Below, piece after piece: positions 44,578-55,900 of a stretch of DNA of 64,000 nucleotides. How positions within the stretch are numbered: the first letter of the stretch is position 1; each line of letters opens with the position of its first letter. This DNA is from Sitta carolinensis (taxonomy: Eukaryota > Chordata > Aves > Passeriformes > Sittidae): assembly GCA_032173965.1 (NCBI GenBank), contig CM063289.1, positions 26,251,690-26,315,689 of the forward strand, given 5' to 3'. A program made the position numbers and the translations under genes. The notes beneath the pieces are model-generated. The model did no database searches and was not told where the DNA came from. It saw only the letters and a list, made by a program, of their open reading frames with translations.

Positions 44578-44884
44578 TGTAAAGAGGTTCAATTTAACAA
44601 GCCAGGGCTATGATACAACACTTAGGGGACATGGAAAGCAAACAATCATCCTCTCTGACAGCAGCCATAACCCAGCCACGCTCTCCCAGTTTTAGGACAT
44701 GCTCTTTGTCTCCCCAGGTGGCATTTCAAGGCCTAAGCACAGGGTAGGTAACACAGGCCATGCCAGGGCAGAATCTCAACCTGCCTAAGCTCTCACTAGG
44801 CAGAATGCATCATTCCACCCTTATGGACAGTTTTTCCATATATAGTTGGAATGGCTGTTCTCAGAGATCAGTGCCACCTTCTCT

Positions 44885-44985
44885 GCACTAGTGTACAGTG
44901 GGGCAACTGAGGCACAGTGAGGTTGAAGGGACCTGCCTGACATCAGCCTGCACATGACAGAACCAAAATGATCCCAACTCTGCTG
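44885..44985 (-). mobile_element. MIR-like SINE relic
   Basis: The plus strand carries GGGGCAACTGAGGCACAGTG and AGGTTGAAGGGACCTGCCTG followed by ATGACAGAACC, which parallels the reverse complement of the MIR core and its tRNA-proximal part. It falls inside the likely CYB5RL 3' UTR. Confidence 0.65.
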
Positions 44986-45407
44986 TCCCCTTGGCCTGGC
45001 AAGGATCCCTGAGGATAATACCTCTCCTCTGGACACCTAACAGGGCACACCACCACTGCAGAGTAACACAGACTGCAAAGCGAGTCACCAATCTTCATAT
45101 TACAGCAGAGCTGTGGGCATGGATGCTTTCTAGTACCCCCTTAGGAGATCTCTGTCTTAAAACTGCACTTGAAGACTTACATTGCATTAAAATTGCCATG
45201 CTGGTCCCAGAGGTATGGGTAGCACACAATGTACCAGCCATGGCACTTGGAATGGCACCTGTTCCTTAAAACACCCCAGAGTGAGGATCAACAAATAGCT
45301 GCTCCAAGGAGCTCAGTCTTCTGAGCAGGCCCATTTTGTGCAATATCTGCAAAGAAACAAGGATATCCAAGGCTCAGCCTAAGGTTCCTCAGGTCAGGAA
45401 TGTCCTG

Positions 45408-48400
45408 CTAAAAGACAAAACAGGATTTTTCTTCAATTCCTGCAGCTTTCAAGTATCTGTTCATATCTTCATTGAATGCAGAAGAGCCACAAATTAATAC
45501 AAATGGCTTTCTTCGACAGGAATTCACTATTGTCTTCATCAAGTCTTCATTGAGACGACCAGTGTATGTGTTGTCCTGATAGCTCCAAGGAAGTTTTTCC
45601 AGTGAAGTTTCCTGGAAAGGTAAAAGGTTTGCTTTGTGTGACATTAAGAAGGAGAACATTGCTTAGAGCTGCATCTCTCTCCTCCCCTCAGAGTAATGCA
45701 CAGGCTGATTTTCACCTCTGTGACACCATGTGGGTGACAGACCCTTCCTGAGAGCTGCATTCCTCTTCCCAAGCCCAGATGAAATCTTTCCCTGCCACAG
45801 GACCTGGCTGCTTGCTCAGAGGGACTGAACAAAACCCGAGTGTAACTATCACTAATAAATGCTGCAGAGCCTCCTCCATCAAGAACCATCTCCCAGGGCA
45901 CCTTTCCTTTTCCCAAGTCCCATGTCTATTCCTCTCTATTGCCTCTCCCATTTCCCAATCTCCCTTGACCAAAGCTGAAAGGAGCCAGCTCTGCTCCAAA
46001 TTCAGCTCTGATCCCATGAGAAGTGTCAGATCCTGTGGCGCTGGATCCAGCAGGGATTCCCCTGCTGCGATTAATCAGGAGCAGAAGGTGCTCAGATGTG
46101 GTGGTGACAGGCAGCACAATGAAATACAGATAGATACACAATCCCAAGAGGGAAGATGCACAAGCCAGCCTTGGACTACCACAAACCTGCTAAGAGAGGA
46201 GGGAAAAGGGAGAGAGGAGGGGCAGACAGTGTTGACAGGGGTCAGGTGGGGTTTGTGCCCTTCGCTGATTGAATTTCAAGACCTCCTCATGCTCTTGAGA
46301 CAGCAGTCAAAGAGTTTAAACACCCTGAAAAGGGTATTTAAGCCATGTCACCAGAGACAATTATGGTTATGCTCCTACAGAGCAGCTGAGGGGGTGCCCA
46401 AGTCACCAGCACTTTTCCCTCTACCAAATCTCATCTTGCCAAGGCCACGTGTGGAACAGAATGCATGAGGCAGTTCCACTGTGAGAGATACAAGAAATGA
46501 TTCATCTGAGAAACTAAAAATGCAATGGGATTCACTCCCTTAGCATAAATAATTCTTTCTATATCCTCCCAGCAATGAATCCTCATTTCTTACAGAAATA
46601 ATTTTTAACCACCAAATCCATGCAGAACACAGGCAACTTTGGGACCAAATGAAAATGAAAAAGACTGCTCAAAATGTAAGACCATTGAGAGGTATGCCCT
46701 CATCCCATGAATGTGGCAGAAAAGTAATTTTACAGAGGGGGAAAGAGCTTTTAGAAGTTTAAAAATGGGTCAGCAAGGAAAAATAATTGCTGGGAAGTTG
46801 GTGCTGGCACACCAGAGGAGAGCTCTAGCCATGAGCAAAGAATGGAAGATAAGGACAGATTAAGGCACTGGTATTAGGAAGAAAAAAACAGCCTATTTGC
46901 TGTTTAGGTGCAGCAACAACTGTCTGAAATGGGGGGAATAACCAACAGTGACTATGGAACAGCAGGTCCATCCCAACAGAACAGGGAGGCAGAGAGGAAC
47001 AGTGATGGCCACTTCCCCAAAATTCTCCAGACTAGTAGCAGTGTGAGTACATGCAGCAGATTTAAGAACAGCAGCTACTGCATCATAAATTAGGCCAGAT
47101 GACTGTGAAAGAATTAAGATCATGCTTATGGAAAAGTGGAGGAGGCAGAGCCTCATCCAGCACACAGAACCCTCACAAAAACACACTTCATATCCATTTA
47201 TTTACCTGGCTTAGGACATAAAATATTCTAATATTCCAGTACCGAGCCAAATCCTGCAGAAGAGGTTTTAAATAAATTTTGTCAAAGGTAGGGAAGCAGC
47301 CAACAAGAGTTACAAAGGTTTCATCCTCTTCATCATCTGTTATGGACTGGAGGATGGGAATCATTGGTGCGAGGCCGGTGCCAGAGGCCAGCATGAGGAG
47401 TTCTCCATGCTAACAACAAAACAGAGAATTTGGAATAAGCTGTGGTGGCTGGCAATAGGTGTGCTCATGGTCAGTTCCTCTTGCTCGGTCTCTTGTGGAA
47501 CAACATAGCAGAAGGTCATGAACTGGTAAATTCAGATGCCAAAATCTGATTTTTTTGTGCTAAGTATTACAGATAGCACTTAAAAGGTTTACATATAAAA
47601 TCTAACAAAACTGGATTTTACCCAAATATAACAATTTATCCTACCTTTAGCCTTGATTTCAATTAATTCATGTTTCAGTTTTGTAGTACACTTTGCTGAC
47701 CCACTGGAAATGCTCCCTGGGTTTCTCTTGGTTGCTGCAAAGTGAAATCCTGAATGTCCTCTGCAGGAAACAAGTGTGTCAGGAAACAGGACACAATTGC
47801 TCTGCATAGAGCTTGGCCACTCAGATTTTACTTATTTTTGTTGGGGCAAAAAATAGAGCCCAAAAAACGAGTCCACCAAAAACCCAAAAGGCTTTGGGAT
47901 CTTAATGACCAGTGTTTCAAATTTGCTCCTCATTTGAGAGGTCAGAATTAAATAACTGAATTAGTGTGTGTGAGAAGCCTCCCCCTGAAACCAGATCTGC
48001 CTTTCCCTGCAGCCAGCCTGGTACTGGCAGGTGGGATCAGCATTTGGGGAGCGACCTGACACCTCAACAGCTCAGGGAATACCCGAGAGAGGAGAAGATT
48101 AACACCTCCCCTCCGCCCCTACTCAGTCACAACATGTGGGTCAAACCAGGCAAAAACCCATCCACACTCATTGCTGGTGCAAAGTTCCCTTTGTTAGGCA
48201 CATCAGGAACTCCTAATGCAAGTGATGAACACAGAGCCTTGCTAATATTTTCCTGTCTCGCATCCACCTCCTCTTCCCTCTTAAATATTCTGCAGTTCAA
48301 GAAGGTGCTCCAACTGACTGCTAATGCTGTCACACTGTACAGTAACCCAGGAAGTCATTAAAATAATCATGAAAACAGTAATCAAATTGATGTCTTCCCT

Positions 48401-51400
48401 TCAGAGTATTGAACAAAGCTTGCTGCCACAGGCTGAAGCATCCTATGGCTCTTAGGCACTAACCTTATTAGGTTGATATGGGAACCCTCCAAACGGCCCA
48501 CGCCAAAAGACCACGTCTCCTCTTTTCCATGTTTTTTATGTATTGTGACATTAGCCCAGCTTCATAGCACTAATAAAAAACATTGCACAAAAGAAAAGAA
48601 TAATTATACTCCATTGGAAAGTTTCCCAGCTTAAAGTCGATTATAAAGTTATCTACATTTAAACGAAAAGGGGACAAAAAAAATTTAGTGTATTTAAAAA
48701 AGAAAGATCTTTCTGTTTGAAAAATAACTCAAAGTTAAACCCAAAACAAAGACATTTAAATTAAATCACATTGGAACCACTCCAGCTTGACTATAATGTA
48801 AACAACCCCCCTCTCACGCAGCCTGAATTTCCAAAACTGGAAAAAGCTTATCAGAGTTCTTGCTTACAAAGCACACAGAGAAGAGTGTCTTGAATGAAAA
48901 GCACAGTGCGGGCCTTCAAGTGTTCTCCAAATCTCAGAGAATGGGGTCTGGAAATGCCCTCTGGGTACTGTTAGTTACATAAACACAGCATAGCTCTTGC
49001 TTTGTTTCGTTCTCTTAGATGCTGCACTGATACAATTAGTGACCCAAAGTCAGGTTTCTCATTTGTAAAACCCTTTGTTTTCAGAACAGATCATCTGGAT
49101 GCTGAGGGATGCCTCCACAGTTCCAAAAGAATATGTTAATGTTGGCCCAGTGGAAGAAAAACACGAGCAAAAAACCTGCCTCACTTTGACCAGGCACAAA
49201 CAACATTATCCAGGCTGCCGCCTGCAGGAATGCTGATCTCACTCTTGACTGAGGAGAAGGGCTCAGTGCTTGCTGGAAACAGAGAAGGGACAAGAGGCTG
49301 GAAAATGAAGGGCTTGTCCAAGCAGTCACGTTGCCATCTATGCCCTAAATGTGTGACCACGAACTGTTTAAGGAGCAGAATGCAAGCTAGAAGATGGCCC
49401 AGGTCTGGGGATGAGCAAACAAAGCTGGCCAGGCATGAGGTTAGCCTTGGCAAACCCAAAGCCGTTAGACCTGCACAGTGAGGATCTCACAAGTGGTGAA
49501 AGCTCATGCGGCATAGAGAACACAAAGGGTCAGAGGAGTGGGAGGGCTGGTTAAGCGTTTGGCAACTCCAGCCCCCACAGAAGAATGTATTTGGAGTATT
49601 TGCACAGGATTGGCAGAGCAGCCGGTCACACACCCCAGCCTTGGCTGGCCAACCAATGCAGCACTGCAGGCATACAAAATTGGTTGAACCACAAAGCAAG
49701 CTCAGTGAAAACAGTCCAGAAGGAGCCTGTGCTTGTGCTTGCAAGCAGTGTTAGCTAAGAAAGAACAGAGATGCTCTCCTCCCAGCCTCTCACTTAAACC
49801 TGAAATATTAAGAAGTATTAGCACAGTTTTTACATTCAAAAGGTAAATCACACACACATCCAGCTTGAGCTGTTGTCAGAATTCTTATGTTCAGAGGGCT
49901 CTGGCAGATGCTAAGTCTCATGCAAAGAGTGTGCACTTGCATCAAGAAGCAAATTTTATACCTCCCTTCTTCACATACATCCAGAAACCAAGCAAGGATA
50001 GAAAAGTCAGGCCAACTTACTGCGGTCCCAAAGGACCGGTAATGGAAACTAAAACTAAAACAATCCTTCTCTCACCAAAATTATTTCCAAAAAAATTGAA
50101 GTGAAAAGTGACTGAGTGGGTTTAAAATGAGCTTTTCTAAATAAAAAGAAAAAAAAATTATCTCCTGGGGAAAACTTCCACACCCCGTTTTACATGGAGA
50201 GAAACCCTAACATTATAAAATCACTCAAAAAGAGGGTTATGCTCTGTAAATGGCAACTCCCTCACTCTTAACTGTAGTATCACAAATGCAATGCTGTAAT
50301 AACAGGAGAGAGAAGGGTTTGAACAGTGTTTTGGATTGCATAGTAATAATAATATACTACTTTCCAAAATTGCCTCAATAGTGTGAAATATACCACAACC
50401 TACAGAGTGAGTTATAAAAATGGCTGCTTTACACTGGGTGTTACCAACCTCTTTTGTCACTGCCAGAGAATAACTATAGCTCCCTTTGGGATGAAAGGTT
50501 CTATATAAAGGAAAGGTATCATTACAATCATTACTATTATTATTGAAATGCAAAACCTGTGAGTAATGAGCCGCTATACATGAAATTTCACAGTCATCCT
50601 GTGAATGTATCCTATTAATGAAAAATTCTCTCCCCTACCATACACCAATTGCCACAAGAATGGGGAAATGACCCTCCCACAGGTGTCCTAGAGAAGCTGT
50701 TCACTTTTCTGAAGAGCAGGGTTTGTGTTCGAACATACAATGCATAAAAAACCCCAGAAACATGAAATCCTGGGAGACAGGCAGAGGACAAGTGGCCCTT
50801 CTCTGCAAGACACCTGGGATACCCAGCACTCTGAATTTCACATCTGTACTGAAGCCTTTGTCTGCCCTGAGGAGTCCCTAGTGACATACAGATGCAGTAT
50901 TGGAAAAATGTTCAAGTCAGTATTTGCCACACAAAATAATAATTTATGAGCACCCTGAAGACTTACACGAGACGAATTTCCTACAAAATCTCCTATAAAA
51001 TCCTTTTGAACTCAACCAGCATTTTGTGGTTGACTCCATAAAGGCGAGGACACTTGTCCAGAATGGGCTCTGCCACCGTGTCCACCTCAACAGATGCAGC
51101 CTGTGCCTAGGGGACACCTCTCTGCCCTGTGGGCCACAAAGTCCCTCTCAGACTGCAGCTCCACAGCCCTGTCTGCACACCAGGAGCAGCTGCCCACCGA
51201 CAGAGGGGTGTTCTTCAAGTAAAATACAGAGGGGAGGATAAGGGCAAACATTTCCCAAAATCACTGGTTTGGCTGTGCTGAAAAATGGCTGCAATTTCAA
51301 AGACAGCCTGGAAAAGCAAAATGAGAGAAGTGGAATGGACACATCTTTCCATCTGAGGGGCTCTCCCAGGTGATCCCAGAGCTTCTGCTGCAAAGCATCT

Positions 51401-53989
51401 GTTTGTGTATCAACTTCTGCTTTCAGTTTTGTGGGAAAACCTGCATTTTTTATCAGCAAAGCACAAATGTTTCAAAACAACAGAGAAACAGTCCATGAGG
51501 GATTTCAGAGAGTCTCACTTGAAGCACTGACAGAATGCTTGGTTCCTAAAGAAATCACCTTATATTCTAATCCATATTGTCCAGGCTTACTTACTTTAAT
51601 TAGAACTTCAAAGTAACCTTCAGCATTCCCAGGGTTAATTGGAGTATAGGCTCTCTGGACCTCCAAACCATTCACCACTCCTCTGAGAAGAGAAACAGGA
51701 AACTCATGTAACTTGGGACATTTGGGGGGGCTCCTGCAGCTCTATGGGAGAGAGGACTCTCTGGGTCCTCTTCCCAGTGGCCTAGCCTGTGCACAGATGC
51801 AAAACATTTCCCTTCCAGAGGCAGAAATCCAGGGGGAGCACACTGGTTAACAGCACCTTTTGTTTTCCCAGTGGTGGCCTCATCTGTACCACATCCAGCT
51901 CCTGGACACACCCCTGAAAGGGATTTTGTAAGAACATGCAAGAGTGGCAGAGGGGAGTTTTAAGCAAACTTAAAACACTTAAGTTTGCTGTTCCTTTTGA
52001 GCTGGGGTCACTTTCTGCATCTAGTCAGCATCTGGTAATCAAATAACAAAAGCCAAGGCACAGCCTTGACCTCGGGCCCTGTTAATATAAACTGCATTTT
52101 CCTGTAAGTCTTCCCTTTCCATGGAATTATCCACCCTGCTACTGGCCACGGGAATCGATTGAAGTGACCAAACCTTTTTCTGTGCTGTGTGATGAGCCAG
52201 GGCTGGAGGGAGGAGCGTGTGTTGTCAGCAGAGCCAGCTGCACACACCAGCCCTGAACATACCAGGGACGTCAACAGATGCACATCAATGGCATCCTAAC
52301 AGGACTTTCTCTATCTGGCAATGATCACCACAGATGGCTGAGAGACAGAAACTTCCCCCAAGTGGCCCCTTTCTGGCAAGCAGCAAACTACATAGGAGGG
52401 TTGGGAGGGTTGTTTTGCTAGAAATCAGTCAGGCAGTGCCTGGGTACAGGGGTGCTGAGTTACCCCAAGATACAGGGCCTGAAACACTGAGCTCTGGGGC
52501 AAGTGCAGCTCATTGTCTTCATTCCAACATGCTGGAGTAAATAATCTGTTGTAACATCTATTCTTTTAAATATTTCTTCCTGCAAATGTATTTTCTTAAT
52601 CACACCTAGCTCTTTCTGAGCCACCAACGCAGGGATAATGCTGAAGAAAACTACAGCTTTTACCATAGAATTAGTAGAGGCAGCGTGCTCACGAGCTCTT
52701 TCATCTGTGTCATTGTGGAGGTACAGAAATCATGATTTGCCTGCTATGAAGCCTTTGTCTATTGACAAAACCCTACGTGTTAGGTTACATAATGCAGACT
52801 GTTTAACTAGCACAGAGAACAATACCTTAACACGATATGTTGTCCTAAACTCAATCGCAGGCTGCTATTTCCCGGTAATTCAAATTTGTACTGGTAGGTG
52901 TCCTCTGTCAGCTGCTCCACCGAGCTCACGCTGAATGCCGTGAATGTATCTGGATTCAGCTCTGAATTATTGCTCTGCAAGAACAACAATAAATAATTAC
53001 TTGGTTAGATGATGTCTTATTATTTCATTTTTCTCTGGAAGCAAACGTGTGTGCTAATTTAGTGCCAGAGATACTCAGGACGTGTATTAAACACTGAGGC
53101 CCAGCACAAATTCCAGCTCTCTGCTGATTCATTATCATGTTCTGCAGCGTGCACTTTGGGATCTTGCATTTCTCCCCACCACCACCTTTTTAAATTACAT
53201 TTTTTTACACCTTACAACAAGGTCATCCTATTATGACTCACTGTGATCATTTCCTCACGTCTGGAAACAAACAGAAATAATTCTGCTAAAAGAGCCAAGC
53301 GCTGCTTTGGGGGCAACTTTGCAACCTGCTGCTGGCCACAGTGAACAGAAAATATTGTCAGTTGTTTCAGCTGATCTTTTTTGCTTGACCCAGCATAGTC
53401 AATCTTATGTAAAAGGGCACTGACAGGCTTAAAAATTACACTCTGAAGACAACTTCTCCACCACACACAACATGGCTTTTTCTCAGCATCAAAATACAAG
53501 TCTAAAAATCAGGCAAAGATGAGAAAGGTGAGGAGAACAAAGCTTCTCCGAGGAAACTCAGAGAGAAAAAGCTGCAGAGCCAGAGCTGTAATGCGACACC
53601 AGGGAGAACTCTACACTTGGAAAATCACATTACAGCAGGGAGAGAGTGGCCAAGGGGGAGGGTAAAGGCTGAGTTTGGGGAATTGCATTTAGAGCCCTCT
53701 GTTAAGGCACCACTTGAATTTATCCCTGCATCCCTCACTTATCACCACAATCCCACACCCGAACAAGTACGATCAAAGCACAGGCTCCTGGATGCGACGA
53801 AGATAAATGGACCTGCTCCTTCTTTCCCATGAGAAGGCTTTTGTCTTGCATTGCTTTGGCTCTCTCCCACTGTGCAAGCTCCTTCTCGTACACATCGTAG
53901 ATGCAGGGCTTGCAGCCGCTGCCGCAGCACTGGGATGGAGAAGGTTCCCGGGGCCTCAGAGCCAGCCAGTCCCGCTCGCTGTCACTCAT
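45408..53989 (-). CDS. CYB5RL: CYB5RL, NADH-cytochrome b5 reductase-like protein
   Basis: Six coding exons on the minus strand: 53813-53989, 52826-52974, 51595-51682, 48464-48569, 47206-47409 and 45408-45611, about 308 residues (human about 315). The family transfers electrons from NADH through FAD to cytochrome b5 or similar acceptors. Visible signatures: an N-terminal Cys-rich oxidoreductase-like motif (CCGSGCKPCIYDVYEKELAQ), the FAD-binding RAYTPI with GQHIVLR, the flavin-contacting GLMSQYI, the NAD-binding ASGTGLAPMIPILQSITDDE, and a C-terminus CFVF after RRKPFVLICGSSAF. It lacks an N-terminal membrane anchor. Exon 48464-48569 is one base too long: the run of six A on the minus strand (48532-48537) should be five to keep IKTWKRGDVVFWRGPFGG in frame. 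A GTAAGT donor at 55060-55065 suggests an untranslated first exon in the CpG island shared with MRPL37. Confidence 0.95.
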
Positions 53990-54879
53990 TGCCTGCAAAA
54001 CACAAGCCCGGCATCCAACCCAGCACGGTGAAAAGCAGAGCGTGCTCATCAGCCGGGTGTTTTCAGAGAAGGACTAAGAAAATCTCTCTCCAGCACATTG
54101 TACACGTATCAAACTGAGAACCTGGAGTTGATCTGTGTCTGCAGCACCCCACTTTTGCTCCAGTGCTCAACGCCTCTGCACAAATGGCAGACGTCGCAGC
54201 CAGCAGCCCAGAGCAGTGCCTCAGCCCAGCCGCGGGCCCTCCTCCGCAGACAGCCTGCCCGGCCAAAGCTACACCCTTTAATCCTGCCCGTTCAGCCGCC
54301 GTGATTTCCTACAAAAGAACAGCTTGGTCACCCCCAGCAGAAACATCTTAAAAATCTGCTGCTGGGTCCAGGAGAAAGGGTGACAAACCCAACCACCAGG
54401 ACAATGGGGAACAAACCCAAGGCACCAGATGCGGCCCGAGTTTTGTGCAGCTTTGGAACGGGGGAGGGCAGCGAGCTGAAAGCAGCGTTCAGAGCCAAGA
54501 GACTTGAGGCAAAAAGGGCAAAGTCTCAGGCGAACAACCACTCTGGCTATGGGCTTTGAAGAGATGGCTTTAAATGTACGCGCAGGGGAGGCCAAGGAGC
54601 ACAGGATTTTTTATCCGTTGTTTCCAAACGAGTTGTACCCATCGAACGCTCCTCAGGTCAAAGCCGTGCGGCAGACCCCGCTATTTTACTCATGGGCTGG
54701 GTTAAGGCTGCTCACAACGCAGCGTGTCCGCTTCCCTTGGACACAAAGCGGCCCTCAGGAAATTATGAAGCCACGGGCGACGAAGGGGAGGAAGCGAACA
54801 TTTAGCGCTTCCAGCAGTTTCATTGTCAAGGTCAATTAATTAACTAACCTTCACCCGTGTAACAGAAACACAGTTATAT

Positions 54880-55900
54880 TAAGGAGAGGGGCGGGGAACG
54901 GAAGAGAGAACCAAAGGCGGCTGGCCCGGCTTCCCACCGCGCCCGCTCTGCCTGGCGGCCCGGAGCACCCACGGGCTATGAGCGGGGGGTAACCCGACGT
55001 GGCCGCGGGTGAGTCCTGAGACGCCCGGGCTCGGGCTGCGCAGATCCGCAGTTTCGAGCACTTACTGTGCGCGCCCGGGGGCTCGGACGGGCCGGCCCGG
55101 GGCACAGCGGCCCCGGGACACGAGCGGAGCCCCGGCGGCTCCCACCCAGGGACGGTCTCTCAAGTGCCGCCCCCCCCCCGCCCCGCAGGCAAGGAGCCGC
55201 CTCTCCCCGCCCGCCTCCCCGCTCACCAACCCAGCGCCTGCCCTCACCGCCCGGCAATTTGCCGACCCTCCCTTACCGCGGGGCGCGCCTGCCCGCCATT
55301 GGCCGCCGCCGCCGTCAATCACCGCGGGCGACGGGGGGAAGCGCCCTCGCCAAGATGGCGGCGGGCGGGCGCTGAGGCGGCGGCGGGAGGAGGAGAAGGA
55401 GGAGGAGGATGGCGGCGATGGCGGCGGGGCCGATGGCGCTGAGGCGGGCGGGGGTGGCGGCGCGGGGCCTCACCCGCGGCATCCTCACCCGCACGGGGCG
55501 GCCCCGCCACCCCAGGCCGCTTCCGCGCACGCCCTGGACCGTGCGCGGGCCGCCGCCGGAGGTGCTGGCGGAGACGGTGGAGCCGCGGCCGGTGCGGGAG
55601 CAGGTGGAGCTGGACACCGTCACGTACGCGGAACGGCTGCACTACGTGCCCGGCCTGGCCCGGCCGCGCTTCCCGCCCTGGGACCGCGGCTGGCGCGACC
55701 CCTGGCACTCGCCGGGGCCGCGCTACGAGGAGATGCCGCTGTACAAGGAGCGCGGGTGCTACATCTGCCACCAGGGTGTCCGCATGCTGGAAGGTACCGC
55801 GCACCCCGCGCTGCCCCCGGCGCTGCCCCCGGCCCAGGCACTCGCCCTTCTCCTCCTGCCAAGGGTTCTCCTCGCACAGAGTGTAAAACACGGGCCGTGA
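54880..55900. promoter_or_regulatory. CpG-island bidirectional promoter of CYB5RL and MRPL37
   Basis: Roughly 1 kb of very GC- and CpG-rich DNA includes a minus-strand GTAAGT donor for a CYB5RL leader exon and the MRPL37 first exon. It has a minus-strand CCAAT box (55298-55302), a C10 run at 55170-55179 and a YY1-like site at 55352-55362; no TATA box is seen. Confidence 0.85.
55352..55362 (+). promoter_or_regulatory. MRPL37: YY1-like element in the MRPL37 leader
   Basis: AAGATGGCGGC is an exact YY1-type core. Its ATG starts a short out-of-frame reading frame that would end almost at once (GGGCGCTGA context), so it may also act as a tiny upstream ORF before the real start at 55409. Confidence 0.6.
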
